Numbered from the stretch's first letter, positions 24,801 through 38,038 are shown. The stretch: DNA of 64,000 nucleotides from Chamaecrista fasciculata (GCA_003254925.1 QANZ01038451.1:107885-171884), one strand, 5' to 3'. The notes: generated from the sequence alone by a model not told the origin. Translations and numbers: made by a program.

Positions 24801-25736
24801 ATTAATTCAATACTATTCTAATTAATATTTTAAAAAAGACAATATTTTCTGTTTTGAGACTGAGGTTTTATTTTTATTTGTTAAGTTATAAATTTTGTAT
24901 AGTAATAGAAGTACATTCTGTATAAATGTTTAAAGAAAAACTGAAGTATAAAAGTTTCATTTCTTAATAATATTTAGATTTTACTAGGAAAAGTGGAGCA
25001 TTCAAACCCTTCATTTCAAAAGTTGATCTAAGTAACAAGTAACCTGATATTATTTAAGTAAAGTCTTAAGTTAAAAATGTTGTATGTATAATTACAAGTA
25101 AAGTTATTTTTTTTTTTTTTTGATGAAACAAGTAAAGTTAGTTGAAGATATTGTAAGCATAATTATCTTCATGGGGGAGATTCTCTCTCCCAATCAAATG
25201 CACGTAAATTGAAATTTTTTTCTTTCTTAATTATTGTCTAAATATTTCCAGTCTAACAAGTTAAGAATTAATTTTTTGTGAATTTGAGCAAAACTTAAAA
25301 GATGGAGACAATAAAAAAAAAAAACTTCATTATTTAGTCTCTATCTCTCTTCTCTCTGTCATCACATTTATTTATATAAAAAAATAGAAAAGAATAAAAT
25401 GAGAAGAAAAATAGACTAAAGTAATATTATTATAGTATTATTCATTTTATTAAGCCCATCAATCAAGGAGAGAAACACAAAGGTCCCCGTAGAGAATTGT
25501 TTGTTTAATGTTTTCAAGTCAACAGAATATGCAGTTTTTTTGTTTGGGTGCTAAAATATGCAGTTTTCTACCAACAATTCCAGCTAATCCATTGAAATTT
25601 GACTGCACTATTATTGTTTGTGTCTGTCTCTTTGTTTTACTATTATTACTTTAAATATAAGTATATAACACAGACAAAGAGCACAGAATAGTTCTATTCT
25701 TCCTGATATCTTTTATAACTAGCTCAAGTTTTTTTT
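21867..25736. other. Long AT-rich intergenic region downstream of UBP23
   Basis: The first few hundred bases are the UBP23 3' UTR. Beyond about 22300 no gene is supported. A (TA)n microsatellite lies at about 23193-23217, and scattered poly(T) and poly(A) runs occur. I saw no transposon termini. Confidence 0.55.
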
Positions 25737-25864
25737 AATGTCTCATTACATTTTCTTTTAATATTGAAAATAGTATAATTTTCTTTTATACTATTTTTTT
25801 AATGTCTCATTACATTTTCTCACAATATTAAAAATAGTATAATTTTCTTTTATACTATTTTTAA
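25737..25864 (+). repeat. 64-bp tandem duplication, each unit with a hairpin
   Basis: Two copies (25737-25800 and 25801-25864) begin AATGTCTCATTACATTTTCT. Each contains a 12-bp inverted repeat AAAATAGTATAA paired with TTATACTATTTT over a short loop. The copies differ at a few positions. Confidence 0.75.
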
Positions 25865-27387
25865 TATTATTATCAATATTTTTCCTGTCATTTAGCCCAA
25901 AACTTGTTTGTTTTCCCTATTATCAGAGATAGCTAGAAAATGAAGAAAACATCCCCCAATAAAACTTATGCATGGCATTTAATAGTGCAGTACGAAATCT
26001 AAAGTAGCTGTTGAAATTTCATTAATTGTCATCTATTTATGATCAGTTCTTTTGTTAATGTGAAGTTCTGAATCTTTTTCTTTAAACCCCAACAGGAAAT
26101 AGGGTTTTTGTTAACTTAATTGGAAAATATCTAATTATATATGGAAGTTTAAATAGATAATTGTGGGTATATAAATAAAAGTTAAGCATGAAGGTCAATT
26201 AGGTAGAGGACAAAAATTCATATGCTAAAAAAGGTAATTACTGAGAAGGTCTTCTGGTTATTAACGAGTTAGGACATATACCAAAAAAAAAAATATTCTG
26301 ACAACAATATTTGTAAAGAATAAAAATACCTCAAACATAAGTGAAAAATGTTTGTTCATGTTCAACACTTTGGACTAAACTGAAATATTTTTTCAATATT
26401 TAGAATTAATTTGAATATTTTGAAAGATAAAGGACTAAAATGAATATTAAGACATATATTTAGGACCAAAATGACCTTTTAACATAATATTTTTCATAGA
26501 CTAAAGAGTAAAAAGTATACATTTTAATTTTCTAAAGATGGAATTGTAAAAAATTTTTAGAGACCAAATTATTAAGGTAAAAGTATTAATTTCATTCTTA
26601 AATTTTATACTAACTATCAATTTCGTCCTCGATGTTTCACATTTTAGTTAATTTTATTGGAGACAAAATTGACTATCGGTGTAACTGTAAGTTGAAGACG
26701 AAATTAATACTTTTGTCTATTAATTAATTTAGTTAATTTACTGAAGATTAATGTCACAAAACCATTTAATGCTTTAAGCAGTACCATAATCAACAGTTAG
26801 CAATAAACGAGCTTTTTCATTTTGATTTGAAAAAGAAGTTGCATTCCATTCCCTAGAAATGATACACACTCAAAGGTGGAATCATTGAATTCCCACCTGC
26901 AAAACTTTCATAAATTCACCAACCACATCCTCAACGACATTTCAATTTCAATTCAATTCCTTCTCTTTCATTTATGATCCTCAAATCCACACACTCATCT
27001 TCTCTCCTTATATGACTATGAACTTGTCTTTGTCTGCAAATCATGCCTTTAAGGTCTATCCCCAATAAAAATCTTTTTCCTTCTTTGTTCCTTCTCTTTT
27101 GAAAATTCAACCCCATCCTAAATTCTCGGCAACACAAGCAAGCAACCAAGCCATGCTCTACAGCTTCTCGTGGCAGTACCTTTTTGTTTCTTTCATTTAT
27201 TCACTTTTGTTGCCTTCTCAGAATCTTCAACACCAGACAAGGCTTCCTCACATTCTCTCTTTTAAGCTCACGACTCTTTGTTCCTCACTTAATATCTTTG
27301 TTTAGCTGCTGTCTCCTTTCACTCTCTATACTCTATCCCTCTAGTGTTGCTCAGTAATTTTCACTGCTATTGGGTTCATTCATTGCC
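25865..27387. other. Intergenic region upstream of the LRR kinase, with repeat fragments
   Basis: A partial family-A repeat at about 26330-26485 retains the right terminus (TTTAGGACCAAAATGACC). A 136-bp foldback at 26579-26714 has 15-bp perfect inverted ends (AAAAGTATTAATTTC). From about 26900 the sequence is pyrimidine-rich and probably forms the promoter and leader of the LRR kinase. Confidence 0.5.
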
Positions 27388-27426
27388 ATGGCTCTCATGG
27401 TGATGCTGATTCTTCTGAAGTTGTGA
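27388..27426 (+). CDS. Upstream ORF (12 aa) in the LRR kinase leader
   Basis: A 12-codon frame encoding MALMVMLILLKL starts at 27388 in strong context (TTGCCATGG) and ends with TGA at 27424-27426, 32 nt before the kinase start codon. The main start has a weaker context (CGATGG). If transcribed as part of the leader, it could reduce translation of the kinase; that is inference. Confidence 0.4.
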   Translation: MALMVMLILLKL

Positions 27427-27458
27427 GAAGTGCGTGTGGTTTCTAAATCGTTTCCTCG

Positions 27459-30038
27459 ATGGGTTTGAGGGTGTTTGGTTCTATTTTGGTTCTGACGCTT
27501 TTCGTCGAACAATTGGTGTGCCAGCCGCAACCAAATACAGATGGGTTTTTCCTCTCTGAGTTCTTGAAGAAGATGAGTTTATCTTCAACTTCCACTCGAT
27601 CCTACAACTTCTCCGACTCTTCTTTCTGTTCATGGCAAGGGGTTTTCTGCGATTCCCAAAAAGAACACGTCGTTAAGTTCATCGCTTCTGGTTACGGCCT
27701 CTCTGGCCCTATTCCTGAGACCACCATTGGCAAGCTAAGCAAGCTTCAGAGTTTAGATCTTAGCAGAAACAAAATCACCACATTGCCTTCAGATTTCTGG
27801 AGTTTAACCTCGCTTAAGATCCTTAACCTCTCTTCTAATCATATATCTGGTTCCCTCCCGAACAACATTGGCAATTTCGGTTCACTGGAAATCTTGGACT
27901 TATCGAACAACAATCTCTCCGAAGAAATCCCAGATGCTATAAGCTCACTGGTCGGTCTTCGCGTCCTCAAACTCAGCAAGAACGTGCTCGAATGGAGCAT
28001 ACCTTCGGGGATTCTGAAGTGTCAATCTCTAGTTTCGATTGATGTTTCACTGAATCGGCTAAATGGGACTCTTCCTGATGGTTTTGGTGCTTCATTTCCG
28101 AAGCTGAAAACCCTAAACATTGCAGGGAATAATATTCATGGTCGAGATTCAGATTTCTCTGGATTGAATTCTGTTACTACTCTCAATGTATCTGGAAATT
28201 CTTTTCAGGGTTCGGCCATGGGTGTGTTTAACGGAAGCATGGAAGTCATTGACCTTAGCAGAAACCAATTTCAGGGTCACATTTCTCAGGTACAGTTCAA
28301 CTCTAGCTACTACAATTGGTCTCGTTTGGTTTATCTGGATTTGTCTGAGAATAAGCTTAGTGGAGAAATTTTCCAGAATTTGAATCAAGCCCAGAATTTG
28401 AAACACCTTAATCTTGCACACAATAGATTTAGCAGACAGAAGTTCCCACAGATCAAAATGCTGTCTATGTTGGAGTACCTGAACTTTTCTAAAACCAATC
28501 TTGTTGGTCACATTCCTAATGAAATCTCACAACTGAGGTATTTGAATTCACTGGATATCTCTATGAACCATCTCACAGGGAAAATCCCAATGCTAAAGTG
28601 CAAAAACCTCCAAATTCTTGACCTTTCAATGAACAATCTGAGCGGCGAAATCCCTCAATCTGTCTTGGATAAGCTCCCTTGGATGGAGAAATATAACTTC
28701 TCATATAATAACTTAACCTTCTGTGATTCAAAATTCACCCCTCAAGTCCTCAAAGGATCCTTCTTCGGATCAGTGAACAGTTGCCCAATTGCTGCAAACC
28801 CAAGTCTCTTCAAAAGAAGAGCTAATGACCATAAGGGAATGAAGCTAGCTCTTGCATTGACCCTAGCCATGGTCTGCCTTCTTGCTGGGCTTCTATTCCT
28901 AGCATTTGGTTGCAGAAGGGAAACAAAATCCTGGGCAGTGAAGCAAACTTCATACAAAGAAGAACAAAACATATCGGGACCATTTGAATTCCAGACTGAT
29001 TCCACAACCTGGGTGGCTGATGTCAAGCAAGCAACCACGGTTCCTGTAGTGATCTTTGAGAAGCCATTGTTGAATATCACATTTGCAGACCTCTTGTCTG
29101 CAACTTCAAACTTCGATCGAGGTACACTTTTGGCTGAAGGGAAATTCGGGCCTGTTTATAGAGGCTTTCTACCTGGTGGGATTCATGTAGCTGTTAAGGT
29201 TCTGGTCGTGGGTTCTACCTTAACAGATCAAGAAGCTGCGAGGGAGCTTGAGTGTCTTGGTCGGATCAAGCACCCGAATCTTGTTCCTTTAACTGGGTAT
29301 TGTCTTGCTGGAGAACAGAGGATTGCCATATATGAGTACATGGAGAATGGCAACCTGCAGAACTTGCTGTACGACTTGCCACTTGGTGTGCAGAGTACAG
29401 AAGATTGGAGCACAGACACATGGGAAGAAGATGACAATGGTGGTGGGATTCAAAATGCTGGCTCTGAGGGATTGCTCACAACCTGGAGATTTCGACACAA
29501 GATCGCCCTTGGCACTGCTCGAGCATTGTCCTTTCTTCACCATGGATGCTCGCCGCCAATCATTCACAGAGATGTTAAGGCAAGCAGTGTTTATTTGGAT
29601 TATAATCTAGAGCCGAGGCTGTCTGATTTTGGACTAGCCAAGATTTTTGGAAATGGCTTGGACGAGGAAATTGCACGTGGCTCACCTGGTTATGTCCCAC
29701 CAGAGTTTTCCCAGCTAGAATACAACTTCCCAACGCAGAAATCTGATGTGTATTGTTTTGGGGTTATTCTGTTTGAGCTGATAACCGGGAAAAAACCAGT
29801 TGAGGATGAGTATCCTGATGAAAAGGAAGCAACTTTAGTTGATTGGGTGAGAGGTCTAGTGAGAAAGAACCAAGCTTCAAGAGCCATTGATCCGAAAATT
29901 CGCGATACTGGGCCGTATCAACAAATGGAGGAGGCCCTTAAAATTGGTTATCTTTGCACGGCTGATCTTCCCTTCAAGCGACCTAGCATGCAGCAGATTG
30001 TTGGACTTCTTAAAGACATTGAGCCTTGTGCTGTTTAG
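27459..30038 (+). CDS. LRR receptor-like kinase (At2g24230 type), 859 aa
   Basis: This is an intronless plasma-membrane receptor-like kinase. A signal peptide covers about residues 1-21. The ectodomain follows: an N-terminal cap with the paired cysteines of [10 protein letters not shown], then leucine-rich repeats from about 95 to 430, for example [15 protein letters not shown] and [16 protein letters not shown]. One transmembrane helix lies at about 461-484. The kinase domain (about 550-855) has a glycine loop GKFGPVY (561-567), the VAVK lysine K580, HRD (703-705) and DFG (723-725). The catalytic-loop asparagine normally found five residues after the HRD aspartate is serine here (HRDVKASS, S710), so activity may be weak or unusual. 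From memory the Arabidopsis relative At2g24230 shares this change. Length matches that protein (about 853). Ligand and pathway are unknown. A 12-codon upstream ORF lies in the leader. Confidence 0.94.
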   Translation: MGLRVFGSILVLTLFVEQLVCQPQPNTDGFFLSEFLKKMSLSSTSTRSYNFSDSSFCSWQGVFCDSQKEHVVKFIASGYGLSGPIPETTIGKLSKLQSLDLSRNKITTLPSDFWSLTSLKILNLSSNHISGSLPNNIGNFGSLEILDLSNNNLSEEIPDAISSLVGLRVLKLSKNVLEWSIPSGILKCQSLVSIDVSLNRLNGTLPDGFGASFPKLKTLNIAGNNIHGRDSDFSGLNSVTTLNVSGNSFQGSAMGVFNGSMEVIDLSRNQFQGHISQVQFNSSYYNWSRLVYLDLSENKLSGEIFQNLNQAQNLKHLNLAHNRFSRQKFPQIKMLSMLEYLNFSKTNLVGHIPNEISQLRYLNSLDISMNHLTGKIPMLKCKNLQILDLSMNNLSGEIPQSVLDKLPWMEKYNFSYNNLTFCDSKFTPQVLKGSFFGSVNSCPIAANPSLFKRRANDHKGMKLALALTLAMVCLLAGLLFLAFGCRRETKSWAVKQTSYKEEQNISGPFEFQTDSTTWVADVKQATTVPVVIFEKPLLNITFADLLSATSNFDRGTLLAEGKFGPVYRGFLPGGIHVAVKVLVVGSTLTDQEAARELECLGRIKHPNLVPLTGYCLAGEQRIAIYEYMENGNLQNLLYDLPLGVQSTEDWSTDTWEEDDNGGGIQNAGSEGLLTTWRFRHKIALGTARALSFLHHGCSPPIIHRDVKASSVYLDYNLEPRLSDFGLAKIFGNGLDEEIARGSPGYVPPEFSQLEYNFPTQKSDVYCFGVILFELITGKKPVEDEYPDEKEATLVDWVRGLVRKNQASRAIDPKIRDTGPYQQMEEALKIGYLCTADLPFKRPSMQQIVGLLKDIEPCAV

Positions 30039-32289
30039 TGAGTCAAAATGAGTTGAGGTTTTATTTTTTTTGGTTTAGTTTAATTTAATCTTACCCACTG
30101 GATGAGAGATTAGCTTGCCATGTTCATGGAGGAAAAATGTAAAGAAAGCGATGTCCACTGTCTGGGATTCTGGTCTTTTGATGTTGATGTTTTCTCTTTT
30201 CATCGTTCATCTTTTGGTAGATGAAGAGAGATTGATGAATATACGCCAGAACTTGAACTTTGAAAGTGTATTGCTCGTACTTGTTCAGTTGTTCATTCAC
30301 TTTAGTCATTAACTTAATCCTTTGATTTCATCTTGCATTAAAAAAGTTGATGCCACTGATACCAATTTCTTTGCAACTTACTTGGAAATATATAACAAGA
30401 GCCTTCTTTCTTTCTCTCTTTTTTTTTTTTTTTGAGCAGAACAGATTCTTTATTTCTCTCTTTTGAATTATGCCTACATTTGAAGTCCTGAAGGCTTTTT
30501 ACTTCAGCAAACGAGGACAGTCACTTGAGAAATTGCCACTGAAGTGAAAAGTAAGCTTCCTGCTCTAACTCTTGCTTACATTCACAGTCTACTATCACGT
30601 GTCATCACAAAAGGGATTATTTGAAAAAATTAAAATAAAATATAACGACAAAAAAGTCAATTTATTATTCTGAAAGTAACGTGAGTGATATTATTAGCAG
30701 CACAGATAGGGTTTTAAAAATGAGGAGACAATCAGAAGTTCAAATTTTGATCTATGATAAAAGAAAGTTAAAAGATGTTTTTTTTTGTACAATAAAGTTA
30801 AAAATTAGGAATAAAGAGTAACAAACACCAATGTCTCTCATTCTGTTTTCTTCTGCAGACGACGCCAAGAAACAGAAAGCGAAACGTAGAGAGTGTGATC
30901 ATTCTTTTGGTTTGTTTGGATTATCATATTAAACAATTTCTTGTTGATTCATTTAATTAAAGAAACAAAAGGAATCCACCAATTACACTATTACAGTACA
31001 TATTTACATATCACTTCTTTTCTTAACTTACTACCACTATTGTGTTGTATAGTTTGAACTTTGAAGCATAGTAGAAAACCCTACTCCATTTTTTTAGAAA
31101 AAATAAAAACCCGAGTTCAGTATTTTGAATTTTTTTTTTTTTGTTTTTGAGTGTTGGATATGATGTGGTCATATTAACTCATATCATACTATTTCCTACC
31201 TCCTTGGGAAATATACTCCTTGAATGCCTTTTGTAATGACAATGAATTTTCTTAGTTTGGTTGTGTTGCATCGAATGCTAACCATCAAAGTAAAATTTAA
31301 TATGTTAACAAAGGTGTAACTTTATTTCTTTAATCTATAATAGAGTTATAATTTGACTATGACTTGTTTAAACTTGAGTTTACACTATGAGATAATTATT
31401 CTCAATCTGTCATACCTTGGCCAACAATTTTTCCTTTAATAATTGTCTTGTGGGGAATCATACCCATAATCTTAACTCTACTATCAAATCTTAACTCTAC
31501 TATCAATTATAGAATCAATCACTTATCACTGGATTAAAAGTTTTAATTGTTAGCAAGCGTACACACTCTAATGTTATGGTTTAATTATGACTTGACCTTA
31601 TACTTAAATCTTTTTCATCAAACAATTGTTGTCACTCCTTAATCAACAAGTTGTTTGCTTGTCATCATCTAGTTCCAACTTCCAACCCATGAATAATTCA
31701 CCTCGTTTCAAGTTACATTCCTTTTGTGTTTCTATGTTTTATTGATGGCACCATTTTGATTCCTGCACATGTGTTCTCTTGGTTGATTTTTTAACCGATT
31801 TATTAATGTATTTAGATTTAAGATGGGGTTACTTAAGGAAAAGATCTTGTGATTACTGTCATGAGATGTCTGCAATGGAGGAAGAACAGAAATTAATGAT
31901 TGATCACCATGCTCTTCTCCCACCTATATCCACATAATATATAAACACAGCTGCAACAACAACACAAGCATGGCCATAATAATATATTAATAATGATAAT
32001 GAACACACATGCTTGGTGCTTGTTTAATAATGGCCTTCAATTTGGAAATCTGATTCTAACCCCTTAGTGAAGCTAACTCAAGGTATTCAGGGTTTTGTCT
32101 TCATAGCTTCTGCTGATGGGGTCAATGATCATCAAACTCAATTCAACACACGCATAAACACACATAATTACATAAACTTAATGAGATTCTTATTTGTTTA
32201 GTTGTTTCTCTCTCTTTAGCAATAATGACAATAGAAATATGTTTCTAGTGTTAACTTTTAGATGCATATGTAGTCACTCATAACTTTTT
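30039..32289. other. Intergenic region downstream of the LRR kinase
   Basis: The first ~350 bases are probably the LRR kinase 3' UTR. A poly(T) run lies at about 30420-30433. No gene, RNA or transposon end is supported in the remainder. Confidence 0.55.
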
Positions 32290-33125
32290 AAGAAGGGGAT
32301 TTGATCTATTGAGAACTTAAGAAACTCACCTCATAGATTTTGGTGTCAAGTATTATATATATATATATATATTATTGTGTGTCAGTGTGTGCAGTGTTAC
32401 AAACTTTTCTACTTCTCGTCTCTAGCATTCACTCTTACAAATTCAATTAACTTAACTATTAAAAATTTCACTTCACTTCTATGTATGATTTAGATTTTAA
32501 GAAGGGGATTTGATCTATTGAGAACTTAAGAAACTCACCTCATAGATTTTGGTGTCAAGTATTATATATATATATATATATTATTGTGTGTCAGTGTGTG
32601 CAGTGTTACAAACTTTTCTACTTCTCGTCTCTAGCATTCACTCTTACAAATTCAATTAACTTAACTATTAAAAATTTCACTTCACTTCTATGTATGATTT
32701 AGATTTTAAGAAGGGGATTTGATCTATTGAGAACTTAAGAAACTCACCTCATAGATTTTGGTGTCAAGTATTATATATATATATATATATTATTGTGTGT
32801 CAGTGTGTGCAGTGTTACAAACTTTTCTACTTCTCGTCTCTAGCATTCACTCTTACAAATTCAATTAACTTAACTATTAAAAATTTCACTTCACTTCTAT
32901 GTATGATTTAGATTTTAAGAAGGGGATTTGATCTATTGAGAACTTAAGAAACTCACCTCATAGATTTTGGTGTCAAGTATTATATATATATATATATATT
33001 ATTGTGTGTCAGTGTGTGCAGTGTTACAAACTTTTCTACTTCTCGTCTCTAGCATTCACTCTTACAAATTCAATTAACTTAACTATTAAAAATTTCACTT
33101 CACTTCTATGTATGATTTAGATTTT
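32290..33125 (+). repeat. Four-copy 209-bp tandem repeat
   Basis: The unit begins AAGAAGGGGATTTGATCTAT and starts at 32290, 32499, 32708 and 32917, a spacing of exactly 209 bp each time. Each unit contains a (TA)n microsatellite of the same length and a TGTGTCAGTGTGTGCAGTG block. Copies look identical by eye. It resembles a young satellite seed and is non-coding. Confidence 0.95.
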
Positions 33126-33280
33126 TCTTACTAATATAAATCTATCATTTTTGTGAGTCAAAACTATTGTCGCTACCTTCTTGTATATATGATAGAATCA
33201 TAGAAATACCCTGAGAGCTGAGACCTTAGTAGCTACTTGTTTTTTTTTTCACACTTTGGAGTAGGGGTTCGCATGGGTTC

Positions 33281-33913
33281 TAGGCGTGTTCAAAATCGAA
33301 TCAAACCAATTCGATCAAACTAAAGTACTAAACTAAACTGAACCGAAGCAAAACCGAATTAGACCGATCAAATGAGCGGTTTGGTTTAATTTAAAATGTA
33401 TTAAAATTGAATGAGTTGGTTCAGTTAATAATTTAGACATACAATTAACGGAATCGACCGTTAATATTTATATATAACTATTTTTATTTATATTGTGTTA
33501 TATGTGATTACCTTTAATAAAAAAAACTATTAATTTTTTTTAATCATATTTTTTAATATGTTATCATATTGAATCATAAAAAAACATTTATCTTAGACAA
33601 TGATTAACTACTATTCTTTGTCATACAATTTTATCATCTCAAATTTCTAATATTATTTTATTATTTTTTTATCTATTCTATAAAATAGACTTACTACTCT
33701 AAAACACTATTTTTTCTAATTTTATAATAAATTAATAAAAACAACTAATAAATTTGTTAACCGCTCAAACTGATCGTCCAAACCGTCTATTTATTGGTTT
33801 GGTTTAGTTTGATTAAACAAATTATTTTTAATCGCTTGGTTAATAATTACTTCAAACTGACGTGAACGGTTCGGTTAAAAATATTGTTCATAACCGCCTA
33901 ATGAACACTCCTA
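33281..33913. mobile_element. MITE with TAGGNGTGTTCA-type termini
   Basis: The left end TAGGCGTGTTCA and the right end TGAACACTCCTA form a 12-bp inverted repeat with one mismatch. Subterminal sequence is rich in GGTTCGGTT/AACCGAACC-type motifs on both strands, a pattern common in plant hAT-like MITEs. Flanking duplications are not clear, so the ends remain provisional. Confidence 0.6.
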
Positions 33914-36900
33914 TTTAGTTCCTATTAGCTTGTTAATGTTTTCAACAAATCCCATATGTACTTTAACACAAAAAATAAAAAATCCCATATGTATGACCAA
34001 AATAAAAATCCGATATGAATTTAGGTACTAAAACTTGTATTAAACTGTCTTTACCTTGATTAAAGAGTAAACTTTTATTTTATGATATATTTTTTCAAAT
34101 CCAAATATAGGTTCAGAGATTTTTTTTGAAATTTTAGGGACAGCGATTAATTTTACTTTTCATTTACGTATGTATATCTTTTTTTCTGAACATGGTGATA
34201 TATATGAATTATAAATACCCCCACAACAATCATTCCTCTTTGTGCTAAACAAAAATTCAGGAATTCTTGTCATTTATGTAAGTTTATGTTTCAGTTTTGT
34301 CCCTTAAATTTTATTTGATTCACTTTAATCCTTCAACTTTTAGGAATTGACAAAAAAATCTATAATCTTAAATATTGTTAATTTATTTATCAAGCTCAAT
34401 TTTTTTCTTAAATAAATTAATAGCATTAGGAGTTAATATTTTTTATTTGATTTTAAAAATCTAAGATTAAAATAAAAATAATCAAATTTAAAAGATAAAT
34501 TTATAATTAAGGGACCAAAAAGATACGGTGACCTAAAAAAATCATACTATTTCGTAATGAAAAAGTTAATCACAATTCTACTTAAACACTAGATGTCATT
34601 TGATTAGTAAATATTATAAATATATAAAATCTAGATATATTTATTTCTCTGTTAAAAGTTAAAACAACAATCTTGCTTTTTTTTTTTTTGAAAAAAAAAT
34701 AAAGATCTTCTATCATAAGTTCATAACTAGATATCCCAATTAGACTAGATTGTTCATAACTTTATACTGTAGAAACTAGAAAGATTTTTAACTTCAAAAT
34801 TCAAATAAAGCATCTGGTCCTCATAACTCTACTGTAACTCTTATTAACTAGTTCAAAAAATTAAGATGATGTAATAAATGTAATTTTTAGTGTGCCAATC
34901 ATGTCTTTTATTTTTTGAAAGTTAGTGTGCCAATAAGTTGATATAGAGTCCATAAAAAAAATTGATATAGAGTTCTTGAAAAAAATTAAATAATTTAAAA
35001 AATAGTTGATTTAATGACAATGCACAATCTGTCAGATATTTTTGTGTTTCATTATTAATTAGGTGAGGTGTTGACGTTGAGAATTTAAAGAAACTTCCCA
35101 AAGTGGAAAAAGAGGCAGGCAACACAATGTGGCCAATGATAATTTAGTAATTAAGAATGCAAATTAATATTAAATATTTAAATTAATAGATTTCATCTAA
35201 CCTTTTTCATCATCAAGGAATATGCTTTATCCCAAAATTTTCCAATATAGATATAAAGTATAAACATTAAATAATCTAATATTTTTTTTAGATTTATTCA
35301 TACCAATAAATTCAGTTGTTATGTATATGTATGTATAGGATGAGATTTATTTATATCAACAATATTAAGAGTTAATTGTTGAAAACTTCTATTAATTTAG
35401 CGATCGTTATTAAATAGAAAACAAAGTACAGCTTGTTTTTAAATAATAAATAAATGTAATTTAGTGAAAGAAATTAAGTTGATGTAATTTTTATCTTTTG
35501 AAAAAAAAAATCTCTGCGGACCTTTGACTGTTGACCCACTTGCAGCTGGACTACTGACTACTCATTAGTGGAACCCAATTCTTTGATACTCCTATCTTTT
35601 AATTTGCTTTTACCATGATGCCACGTTTTTTTTTTTCTTTTTAGTATTTGTTATGAATTTTTTTTTTCCTCAAGGATAATCTTAAGGAGACTTCCTTCTT
35701 AAAAGATGCCAACTTTTCTTATATAAAAAAAAAAAAATCTTATGAATTCATTGACTCTCTTAAACTATAGATTATTGGTGTCCTGGTTAGTGATAATTGT
35801 TGTGATATTATATATTTCATTTCTTCTACATTTTTCCATTTTTTTAAAAATCTCTTCTCATTTCATTTTTTTTTACCTCACTGATTTTTTCTAGCTAAAG
35901 TCACATTTTGGTCCATCACATATTTAATTTTTCTTAATTTGGTCCATCTTATTTAATCTTAATATATTTAAACATTCTAATTTTTTAAAAAGCTTTTTAC
36001 CTATTTGATTTATCTTAAAAAGTCTTTTATGAATATTTTATTTAGTAAACTTCAAAATATCATATATTTTATTTTTTTTATCTCATATTATTATTAATTA
36101 TATATTTACATACATATATTATTTATATATAATATTAATTATATATCTTTTAATATATAATTATTATGTGAAAAAAAATTGGCCCCTACATGCAATTTCT
36201 GGCTCCTTCCCTATATATATGTATTAGGCATTGAAAGTGTCAATAGGAATGAGAATGTGTATAAGTGCATAAGGATGAATTGTAGTAGTCGTGACACATG
36301 TGGATGTATGAAGAACATAATATACCATTGTTGCCATCCATTTCACAACTTTGGTACCAATTTGCATTCTTGCCCAATGCTGATTTTATATTCAAACAAG
36401 GTGTGCATTTCAATTTGGTGAATACCTACAAATATGGATTTATTGACCAACTAAAAGAAATATGTAAATATAGATTTAATTTTAAGTTTTTTAAGGTCAA
36501 CTATATTCGGTGGTAATATGATGAGTGTATATATTATTAAGATGCTTGTGGATAAAAAATGCTAACTGTACAAACTGAGTGTGCTTAAAAGCTAGTCAAC
36601 TAAGGGTAAGGGGTCCAAAGCACCAAAATGAAAGCTTAGGGGGTTTTATCAAACAATCTGTAGTTTAAGGGGGTAATCTGCATTACCCCTAAAATTCAGG
36701 AAGTTATTTACATTTTGGCCTTTATATTTTAGTTGATATGTTATTAAGATGGAAATATAAAAAGAAAAAAAAAGGTTCACTCAATCTTAGTTATCTCATT
36801 GAAGTTTATTACTTTGAAATATTTTTCTAAACACAATCAGTCCATCACATTTAATTTGATCAAATTAATTTAAAATATTTTTCTAAACACAATCAGTCCA

Positions 36901-37503
36901 AATTTAATACCATACAGTTCATATAAAAAAAACTTCAAACGACAACCTTTTTCACGAGATAAAATAAAATCACTAAAATTTTGAGATCTCTAGAGTTAAG
37001 AAATACCAAAACATTAATTCACTATTATTTTATATAAAAACTTTATTGTAATAAATTTAGATTTATGCCAATATGCCATTTTCAAGATATCAAGTTGGGC
37101 CAATTTGCTAATCCCCATTGCAAGTTGCACAGACCAAATCCCAAAACCTATTTTTAATTTTTAGGTTCACAATAACTAAAATAAGTAGTTGTGGGCATAT
37201 TTTGCACTGTCATTGGTGGATGGTCCAAAATGGAAAGCCGGAGCCAAAAATAAATTCCACGACTTATTTCGTTTACTTTAATCTTTATGACTAATTTAGT
37301 AATTTTATTATAATTTATTTCTTATAAAATTATCACTAATTTTAAAAAAATTATATATTTGAAAATTTTTTTAAATAAAATAAAATAAAAAATATCAACT
37401 TAAATTTATCTAATTAGTAAGCAACATAATAAAAAATATCAACTTAAATTTTTGTAACCATAATTATTTTTAAGGGTAAATTACACAAACATAATTATTT
37501 TTA
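33914..37503. other. AT-rich intergenic region
   Basis: No gene is supported. A 28-bp sequence containing TTTTTCTAAACACAATCAGT occurs twice between about 36810 and 36905. Near 37430-37510 a roughly 30-bp segment containing TAATTATTTTTAAG is duplicated just outside the next MITE. Elsewhere I saw only AT-rich sequence with homopolymer runs. Confidence 0.5.
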
Positions 37504-37924
37504 AGAGTAAATTACACTTTGGTACTCTGTTATATAAATCGATTTTACTTTGATATTCTGTTTTTTCAAAAGTGACACTTTGATATTATATTTTTTCAAA
37601 ATTGACACTTTGGTACCCTGTTCTTTCAAAAGTTACACTTTGGTACCCTGTTCTTTGCACCATTAACACTTTGGTACCATAACGAAGATAAACATGATAA
37701 CAAACCGTGAAAAAACAGGGTACCAAAGTAAAATCAGTTCATAAAATAGGGTATCAAAGTGTTAATGGTGCAAAGAACAGGATACCAAAATATTACTTTT
37801 GAAAGAACGAGGTACCAAAATGTTAATGGTACAAAGAACATGGCACCAATTGTCACTTTTAAAAGAAAATGATACCTAAGTGAAATCTTTCTATAAAATA
37901 GGGTATGTAAGTGTAATTTACTCT
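37504..37924. mobile_element. Foldback MITE (about 421 bp)
   Basis: The inverted ends are AGAGTAAATTACACTT and AAGTGTAATTTACTCT, and the arms continue with repeated CACTTTGGTACC-type motifs in opposite orientation on each side. It is flanked by ATTTTTA at 37497-37503 and 37925-37931; because of the T-rich context the duplication could be read as 7 or 8 bp. It is non-coding and lies about 450 bp upstream of the WRKY32 start codon, so it borders that promoter. Confidence 0.7.
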
Positions 37925-38038
37925 ATTTTTAATGAGAAATTCCCACTAAGTAAATAAAAAGTAATGTAATTTATTGGAAAAATGAAAATAAATGAAGATA
38001 AAGCGGCTCACTAGTCACTGGTCACCCACTGTGTCCAA

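Noticed and set aside
28149-29567. Several minus-strand frames under the LRR kinase
   Set aside because: They are antisense shadows of the kinase coding sequence.
32290-33125. CRISPR-like array
   Set aside because: The units are contiguous 209-bp repeats without distinct spacers, in plant nuclear DNA.
36179-36516. Two overlapping small frames, one cysteine-rich
   Set aside because: There is no signal peptide, regular cysteine spacing or promoter support; the surroundings are AT-rich intergenic DNA.
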